Positions 7,151 to 13,600 of a stretch of DNA of 17,786 nucleotides are shown piece after piece (the first letter of the stretch is position 1; each line of letters begins with the position of its first letter). Below the pieces are notes generated by a model. The model worked only from the letters and a program-made list of their open reading frames with translations. It did no database searches and was not told the DNA's origin. The position numbers and the translations under genes were made by a program. The DNA is from CAZRRV01 sp964406705 (lineage in GTDB: Bacteria; Bacillota; Clostridia; Oscillospirales; Acutalibacteraceae): contig CAYOSS010000032.1 of NCBI GenBank assembly GCA_964406705.1, forward strand, positions 1-17,786. Reading direction: 5' to 3'.

Positions 7151-8944
7151 TTACCGATAAAGGGGCCCGTAAGCGGCGCAGGCACGGTAGTCCGCGCCCT
7201 CCGGGTCGCTGCCGAACGCGTTCCACGCCGCCGGGCGGAAAATCTTCTCCTCCGGCACGTTGTGCATACTCACCGGGATGCGCAGCATCGAGCACAGGGT
7301 GAGGATATCCGCGCCGACGTGCCCGTAGCCTATCGCGCCGTGGTTCGCTCCCCAGCGGTTCATAACCTCGTACGCGTCCCGGAACGCCCCGCTCCCGCCG
7401 CACCTCGGCGCGAACCAGGTGCAGGGCCAGGTGTAATCCGTCCGCCGCCAAAGAGTGTCGGTGACCTCGTCCGGCAGGCGCACGGTGTACCCCTCCGCCA
7501 CCTGCATCACGGGGCCCAGCCCCTTAACCAGATTTAACCGTATCATAGTGACCGGCATTTCGGCGCGGGTGACGAACCGCGAGGAGAACCCGCCTCCCCG
7601 GAAGTAGCCCAGATCCGCGTAGTTCCAGGTGACCGCGTTCATAATGGCCCGCGTGTCCTCCCCGGTGATGTCGTACCAGGGCTTCATCACGCCGTTCCCG
7701 TCGGCGCCCTTCGCCTCGCCGCACGCGTCAAGGCAGCACGCGCCGGAGTTTATCAGGTGAATGAAACCTCCCGCGTCCCGCGCCCTGCCGGTAAGATCGT
7801 ACCCGGCGGCTTTCTTTGCCGCGTCGGCGCTCCAGTAAGTGCGCACATCGGCGAACATAGCGGCGCGGTGGGTCACGAGCTTGAGCAGCAGCATACCCAG
7901 CCCGTTGAGCGCGTCGTTCTCCGTCGCGAGAATGTAGGGCTCCCGCGCGCCCGTCCAATCGAACGAGGTGTTGAGCATAGCCTCGGCGAAATCCGTGTTG
8001 GGGTAGCGGTCCGTCCACTGCCGCTGCCCCTGGAAGCCCGCCGCGATCGCGTTGTGCCCCACGGCCTCCTCCTCGCGCCCGGCGGGGAGGTTCGGATTGC
8101 CGCTCATCAGGTCCTTAATGATCAGCGCGCACTTGACGGTGAACTCCCACTCTTTGTCCTTGACCTCACGGGAGCGGCGCAGCTCGGGCGGGTTCTTATC
8201 GAAGCCCTCTTTGCAGTAGGTTTTGACCCATCTCATAGCCGCGGCGAACTCGTCCCCGCTGTATATCCCCTCCGCGACGCGCCGGAGGATCTCAACTTCG
8301 TCCACCGACTCGAACCGCAGCCCCAAGTACTCCTCCATAAACGCGGGGTCGGCCGTCGAGCCGCCTATGCCCATACACACGGAGCCTATCTGCAGGTACG
8401 ACTTGCCCCGAAGCTGGGCCGCCGCTATGGCGCACCGCCCGAAGCGGAGCAGCTTCTCCCGGACGTCCTCCGGGATCTCGCCGGCCTCGTCGGGGTCTTT
8501 GACGTCTCTGCCGTAAATGCCGAACGCCGGCAGCCCCTTTTGCGCGTGCGTCGCCAGCACCGACGCCAAGTACACCGCCCCCGGGCGCTCCGTGCCGTTG
8601 AAGCCCCAGACGCCCTTTATGGTGAGCGGGTCGCTGTCCATCGTCTCGGAGCCGTAGCACCAGCAGGGGGTCACGCTGAGGGTCACTCCGACCCCCGCCG
8701 CGCGAAACTCGTCCGCCGCCGCCGCGGCCTCGCCCACTCCGCCTATGCTCCTGCTCGCTATGACGACGCGCACCGGGTCCCCGCCGGAATAGCGGAGGTT
8801 CTCTTCGAAAAGGCGCTTCACCGCCCTCGCCATCGCCGCGGTCTGTTCTTCTAAAGACTCTCTGACGTGTAACGCGCCCCGCCGCCCGTCTATCACCGGG
8901 CGGATGCCGATAGCCGGCTCCCGGCCTATGTATCTCGAACCCAT
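7151..8944 (-). CDS. fucI: L-fucose isomerase
   Basis: FucI is a cytosolic, Mn-dependent ketol isomerase that converts L-fucose to L-fuculose, and often also D-arabinose to D-ribulose. The 597 residues match the family length (E. coli 591). The metal-binding residues correspond to Glu342 in ILATENDALNG, Asp366 in MFADVRTYWS, and probably His535 in WGANHGAIGYGH. Other conserved blocks are SRSIGGVGEAAA, TPCWCYGSETMD, GSVCMGIGGS and MHNVPEEKIFRP. The ATG at 8944 has GGGAGG seven bases upstream. The gene leads a two-gene operon with a DegV-family gene and is divergent from the giant lipoprotein and sugar permease. No fuculokinase or aldolase is in the window, so the rest of the pathway must lie elsewhere, or the enzyme serves another sugar. 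Confidence 0.96.
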   Translation of the reverse strand: MGSRYIGREPAIGIRPVIDGRRGALHVRESLEEQTAAMARAVKRLFEENLRYSGGDPVRVVIASRSIGGVGEAAAAADEFRAAGVGVTLSVTPCWCYGSETMDSDPLTIKGVWGFNGTERPGAVYLASVLATHAQKGLPAFGIYGRDVKDPDEAGEIPEDVREKLLRFGRCAIAAAQLRGKSYLQIGSVCMGIGGSTADPAFMEEYLGLRFESVDEVEILRRVAEGIYSGDEFAAAMRWVKTYCKEGFDKNPPELRRSREVKDKEWEFTVKCALIIKDLMSGNPNLPAGREEEAVGHNAIAAGFQGQRQWTDRYPNTDFAEAMLNTSFDWTGAREPYILATENDALNGLGMLLLKLVTHRAAMFADVRTYWSADAAKKAAGYDLTGRARDAGGFIHLINSGACCLDACGEAKGADGNGVMKPWYDITGEDTRAIMNAVTWNYADLGYFRGGGFSSRFVTRAEMPVTMIRLNLVKGLGPVMQVAEGYTVRLPDEVTDTLWRRTDYTWPCTWFAPRCGGSGAFRDAYEVMNRWGANHGAIGYGHVGADILTLCSMLRIPVSMHNVPEEKIFRPAAWNAFGSDPEGADYRACAAYGPLYR

Positions 8945-8976
8945 CCTGCCGCCTCCCGTACAATTTTACAGTCTAC

Positions 8977-9005
8977 ATTATAGCATAGTTCGGGCGGGGG
9001 CGCAA
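8977..9005 (-). promoter_or_regulatory. Extended -10 promoter for the fucI-degV operon
   Basis: On the - strand this reads TTGCGC, 17 bp, TATAAT, with TGC just before the -10 giving the extended TGN motif. It lies 32 bp upstream of the fucI start. The stretch between -10 and start carries three TGTA repeats, which could be an operator, but there is no clear palindrome. Confidence 0.75.
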
Positions 9006-9029
9006 GAGAAATTTCACCGAAAACGCGGT

Positions 9030-9500
9030 TGCGCGTTCATTGGCACGGGGAAATTATTGCCCCGGCGTGGGAAGTCTCGGGAGCAGGGCGGACCTAGGAT
9101 CTGAGTTTACAGCGTATGCCAAGCCCCCGCGGCCAATTTTTTGTCCATCGTGCCTAAAGTCGTGATGTAACGTCAAGCCGCCCCGGATGCCCCCGTTCGG
9201 GCTTTCTTTTGTGCCGCCGACAGGTTGTGCCCGGCCCTCGCTGGGTCTTGGTCCCCGTCGTCCCGGACTTCCCTTTCCCCAACAGCGGATTACGCTCGGT
9301 CGTCTCCCGGATTGCGCCCGGACGCCCCCCGCCCGGGTTTTGCCCCGCCGGAAAGCAGCGCCCAGTCTCCGCACGGGTTCTGCTTCCGTTCGGGCTTCCT
9401 TTTGCGCCGCTGGCAAGCTTCGCCCACTCTCCGCTCGGACGTCCCCGCCCGGCCTCCTTTCCACCCTCCGCCGACCCCCGCTGCCCCTTCTCAAAAATTC
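9030..9500. repeat. Degenerate repeat region between fucI and the giant lipoprotein promoter
   Basis: No gene is seen. GGGAGCAGGGCGGAC near 9070-9085 matches a unit of the array behind clpX, so at least one stray copy lies here. From 9180 another family appears: CCGTTCGGGC followed by a T-rich stretch occurs at 9193 and again at 9386 (offset 193 bp), with related blocks between. Read on the - strand the units resemble the clpX array in design (CGCAATCCGGGAGACGACC). Open frames on both strands are by-products of low stop density. Confidence 0.6.
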
Positions 9501-9504
9501 GCAC

Positions 9505-9523
9505 AAAAAATTCAAGATTTTTT
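9505..9523. promoter_or_regulatory. AT-only inverted repeat upstream of the G-tract promoter
   Basis: AAAAAAT (9505-9511) is the perfect inverse of ATTTTTT (9517-9523) around a five-base loop, ending ten bases before the -35. In DNA this GC-rich, such an island suggests an UP-like element for the RNA polymerase alpha subunit or a regulator site. There is no G/C stem, so it is not a terminator. Confidence 0.5.
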
Positions 9524-9533
9524 CAAATTCCAC

Positions 9534-9563
9534 TTGACAAGGGGGGGGGGTTGGTGATATAAT
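9534..9563 (+). promoter_or_regulatory. Near-consensus promoter with a G10 tract in the spacer
   Basis: Perfect TTGACA (9534-9539) and perfect TATAAT (9558-9563), with TGA before the -10 giving an extended -10. The spacer is 18 bp and contains ten consecutive G at 9541-9550. Homopolymer tracts in this position change length by slipped-strand mispairing and switch transcription in several pathogens. Loss of one G here would give the optimal 17 bp. It points toward the giant lipoprotein gene, whose start is about 1.07 kb downstream. Confidence 0.85.
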
Positions 9564-9599
9564 ATACAATCACCAGGAAAACGGGCTCTGATGTGTTGG

Positions 9600-10476
9600 T
9601 ATATTTTGCCGCCGTGAGGAGCGCCCCCGGCGCCCGGAAAAGCGTGCCCTGTGGGGGGCAAGCCGTCGGGGCGATGCGTCCTGTGTGGGCGAGCAACCGG
9701 GTAGGAGCACCCCCCGCCCGGAAAGTTTGCGGGAGAAGCGCCCCCCGTGTTGGGCGAGACCGCCGGCGCCGCCGGCAAAGCCCGACCGGGGGCCGCCGTG
9801 AGGAGCGCCGGGAGGCTGTCCCGCCTCGGGTAGCGGGGTCGCCGAAGGGGGCGGTTGACGCCGGAGCGACCCGCCGGGAGGAGCACCCCCGTGCCCCGTG
9901 AAGACGCGCTTTAAATGGAAGTGAGTCTCCACGAAGGACCGTATCCGTACAGGGCGGTCCGCCGGTAGAAGCGCCCCCTCGCGTGCGCGAGCCGTCGGGG
10001 AGAAACCCCCCCCCCCGCACCCGGGAGGATTGCCGGATGAACCACCCCCGTGTCGGGCGAGACCGCCGGCGCCGCCGGCGAAGCCCTGCCGGGAGCCGGC
10101 GGGAGGAGCCCGGACTGATGTGTCCTATGTGGGTGAGCAACCGGGCAGGAGCACCCCCCGCCCGGGAGTTTTGCCGAAAAGTTCCCCGTTCCGGGCGAGG
10201 TCGCCGCGAGGAGCGTCCGCCCTATGTCGGGGTCGCTCGAGTGCGAGCGGGGAGCGGTCCGCGCGGTAGTTGCCCGGGAGAGCCGCCCGGCTGAGCCAGA
10301 CGCCCCGGCAGCGGCGCCGGAAAGCCGGGATCCGCCCGGAAGTGAGACGCTCCGTCCGGGAAGCCGGAAAGTAGCCCCGCCTCGGGTTGGCTTGCTCCGA
10401 CGCCCCCGGGGGAGTGCCGGCGCGGAGAGGTTGCGACTCATCCGCAGGTCGCCCCGACCGGGAAGTTTGCCGGCAC
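9600..10476 (+). repeat. Mosaic GC-rich repeat region between promoter and lipoprotein gene
   Basis: No credible gene. The stretch is built from units around GGAGGAGCACCCCC and GGGAGAAGCGCCCCC. The 25 bases at 9752-9776 recur exactly at 10055-10079 (offset 303). The block at 9673-9730 recurs with changes at 10117-10174 (offset 444). The different offsets show the units have been shuffled rather than simply tandemly copied. This family differs in sequence from the array behind clpX. I see no intrinsic terminator, so it may be transcribed as a long 5' leader. Confidence 0.7.
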
Positions 10477-10546
10477 GAGCCGCGGCCACCTACCCGCCGC
10501 GAGCCGCGGCTACCTACCCGCCGCGAGCCGCAATCACCCGCGCCGC
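10477..10546 (+). repeat. 24-bp tandem repeat, nearly three copies
   Basis: Copies at 10477-10500 and 10501-10524 differ by one base (GAGCCGCGG, C or T, then ACCTACCCGCCGC). A third, 22-base diverged copy ends at 10546. It lies just ahead of the lipoprotein gene. Confidence 0.9.
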
Positions 10547-10636
10547 AAAAACGGGCATTTCGCGGGGAACCCCCCGCTTACGATAGACACAGTATTGTTC
10601 GTTCACAAACTCCATCATAGAAAGGTCGATGGTACA

Positions 10637-13600
10637 ATGGCGAAGCAATCAAGGGCAAAGCGTACGCGCCGGATTCTTCTGGCGGCGCTGGGCGGGCTGC
10701 TCGCGGTCGCGGCGATCGTGTTCCTGCTCGTCGGGTGCGGTGACAAATCGCCCGCTCCGGACCCGGTGGACCTGGGTCTCACGCTCAACGAGCACAGCGT
10801 CGCGCTGGAGAAGGACGAAACCTTCCGGCTGCGGCTGATCCGCACCTCCGACGGGGAGCCGGCCGACGATGTTGACGTCGAGTGGACGAGCGACGTGCAG
10901 TCGGTCGCGACGGTCTCGGAGGACGGGCTGATCACCGCCGCGGGCAAGGGTGAATCGGCGGTTTCCGCGAATTTCGAGGTTGACGGGAACCGGTACAGCT
11001 TTTCCTGCGTGGTGACGGTGAAGGTCCCGGACGGGCAGTATTCCAGCTACCGGGTGCGCTACTTTACGCAGAATAAGGACCGCATAGGCTACACTTCGGT
11101 TGAGGAGTCCTACGAGCGGGAAGTGGGCAGCGAGGTCAGCCTCTCGCAGGTTGACGCGCGCCGCCGGCTCCCCGGCAACTACGTCCTCAATACGGAGAAG
11201 AGCGTGCTTTCCGGGACGGTGCAGAAGGATCCGGGCGCCACGGTGCTCGACATCTACTACGACGTCGCGGAGATCACCTATTATGTCGACGCGTATTACG
11301 AGTCAATTAACCAGCTCGGCACGTACGGCGAGAAGGAGACTGTGGCGCACAAGGCCTACGCCTTTACCGAGGTGCACGCCGCCCCCAACGCCAAGAAGGG
11401 CTTCGTGCTGAACGACAAGGCCCCCGGCTCGGTGCTGTCCAACGGCAGCGTCACGGCGGGAGCGCACTTAGTCGCCTACTACGACCGCGCGAGGGGCAAC
11501 GTCACGGTGAGCTACGCGGGGAGCAAGCCTCAGCAGACTTACGAGCACGTTTACGGCAGAGCCCTGCCGGACGGCGCGTTAGAGGACGACATCGCCCCCC
11601 TGCGGGAGTCCTGGAAGGTTAACGGCAAGACGGTCGCCTACCCCGAGGACGAGATACAGTATTTATCCGGGAACATCACCGCTTCCTGCTCGGTGGACGG
11701 GGCATACGTCACCTACGACGCCGCGACTCGCAGCGTTGTGAACGCCACGACCAGGCGCAACCAGAACCCCTACGCGATGCTGGAGCGGCGCGGCAAAACC
11801 CTGTATTTTAAGACCACGGTGCACACCACGGGCATTTACGACCCGAACTTCGGCATTCTCCTGCAGGCGAACGGGAATGTCAGAATGCTCCACTTCAGCG
11901 GCAACGGTATGATTATGCTGCGCGACCACAACTTTTCCTCCGGGATGAACGGCGAATCGGGCTCCAATAATACGAATATGAGCCTGCTCGCCGGCGCCAC
12001 TTTCGGCGCCAAAACCGGCACAAACGCGATGGCGGGGAAGATCGTGGGCTACCAGTGGGCGCCCAATCCCGCCGGGCAATTCGGCTGCACAGTGGATATT
12101 CCCTCGCGGGATATGACGGTCAACGAACCCAAGGCGGGCACGCCCGGCACGCATACGATGGAGTTCTTGGTGCTTGACGGCTGGTGCTACGCTATGGTCG
12201 ACGGCACAATCAGCGTTTCGGTGTGTCTAAAGCAGCTTGAGACCTCCTGGACGGAGGACACCGTGTTTGAGATGGGGATTTCCACCTGGTACGGAAGCGT
12301 TGTCGCCGATCCGATGAGCTTCGGCGATATGGAGCTGCTGGCGGACGACGACGAGGGGCTTCAGAACTATTACGACTACCGGAGCAACAAAGTTTCCGAT
12401 TCCGTGATAGGCAAGAACGAGGGCTTCGGTTGGGACGCTTTCCACGGGGTGTATTGGGGCTCCAGCAAGGGCGGCAGCAGCTACCTGTTAGGCAAGTCCG
12501 GTACGGACCTCGGCGCGTCGGCGCACGTCCGGTTTTTGGACTGGAACAACTCCGGCTCGGCTATGGGCGTGACGGTGGATTGGAACGGGCAGTCGATGCA
12601 GTTTGTCTCGCAGAGACCGACCAGTGGCAGCGAGCCGGGTATGTACCGCCGGCAGAGAAATCACACCTGGACCCCGGCCGACATTGTCTACTTAAACCCC
12701 AAGCAGATTACCGGGTGGTGCACGGACGGGCATCAGCTTTTCGAGGCTAACGGCATAGACGCGGCGACAAATCACCCGGTTTTCGAGGGCGACGTTTCCG
12801 CCTATGTGAAAGACGGCAGCTTCTATGTCTTCTTTAACGGCGTCCAGGTGTACGAGCAGAGCCTTAACGTCATCTTCCCGGATTACGCGGCGGGCGACGA
12901 GGTTTCCGTCGGCTTTGAGTCGTGGGACACCAACAACGGGCTCGCGAGCTTTTCCGATATCCGTTTCGGCACGGCCGAGGAAGTCCGCGCGGGGAACGGG
13001 GACGCCGAGCTTGTCGATTGGGCGGCTTATGTGGACTATTACGGGCGCGACACGGCGAGCGGCAACGCGTTCGAGTTTGACCCCGAGACGGGCGTCATTC
13101 AGGAGAACCCGAGTAAGTCGATGAACGCGGCGTACCTCGACGGCATATCCGACACCTGGCAGATTGATGGCACAATGCGCCGCACCACGGGACTCGAGAG
13201 GTCGGCGGCGTTCGGCGTGACGGTTTACTGCTACGATACGGGCGTCACCTCGATGATCAGGATGGATAATCAGGGCATTTTCGCGGCCAGCACGAATAAA
13301 GCGGCGTTTGTGGACGCGCCGCACTATTTTAACGCTACTACTCCGAAGGCGGATAACACGAAGATCCTCTTCAGAAACGACATCAGCACCTTCGCGTCCC
13401 AGAGTAGCTCCCGCGCCGACGTCAGGTTCCGCTTTGTGATTTACAAGGATATACTCTATTTCTGGATTAACACCGAGGCCAATCCCGACGAGCTGACGCT
13501 GGTCGCCGCGATGCCGCTGACGAGCGACGATTTCGGGCGGCACAAGGCGGGCTCGCGCTACAGAGTGGGGTTCAATACGGATTCGACCGTCGACACAATG

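Noticed and set aside
7757..8854. 365-residue open frame on the + strand inside fucI
   Set aside because: Antisense shadow of a certain gene, composition rich in Arg and His as typical for such shadows.
9185..9215. Terminator formed by GCCCCCGTTCGGGC and a T-rich stretch
   Set aside because: The stem is only four pairs, the T run is interrupted, the unit recurs as a repeat, and no gene reads into it on the + strand.
9591..9617. Eight-codon leader peptide (MCWYILPP) just after the G-tract promoter
   Set aside because: Only a weak AGGA upstream and no attenuator structure with a T run after it, so not supported.
9523..10140. Pro/Arg/Ala-rich frames on both strands between 9500 and 10590
   Set aside because: They follow the repeats, lack ribosome binding sites and resemble no family.
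10595..10636. TTG start at 10595 for the giant lipoprotein
   Set aside because: No ribosome binding site, and it would put 14 extra residues before a normal lipoprotein signal peptide.
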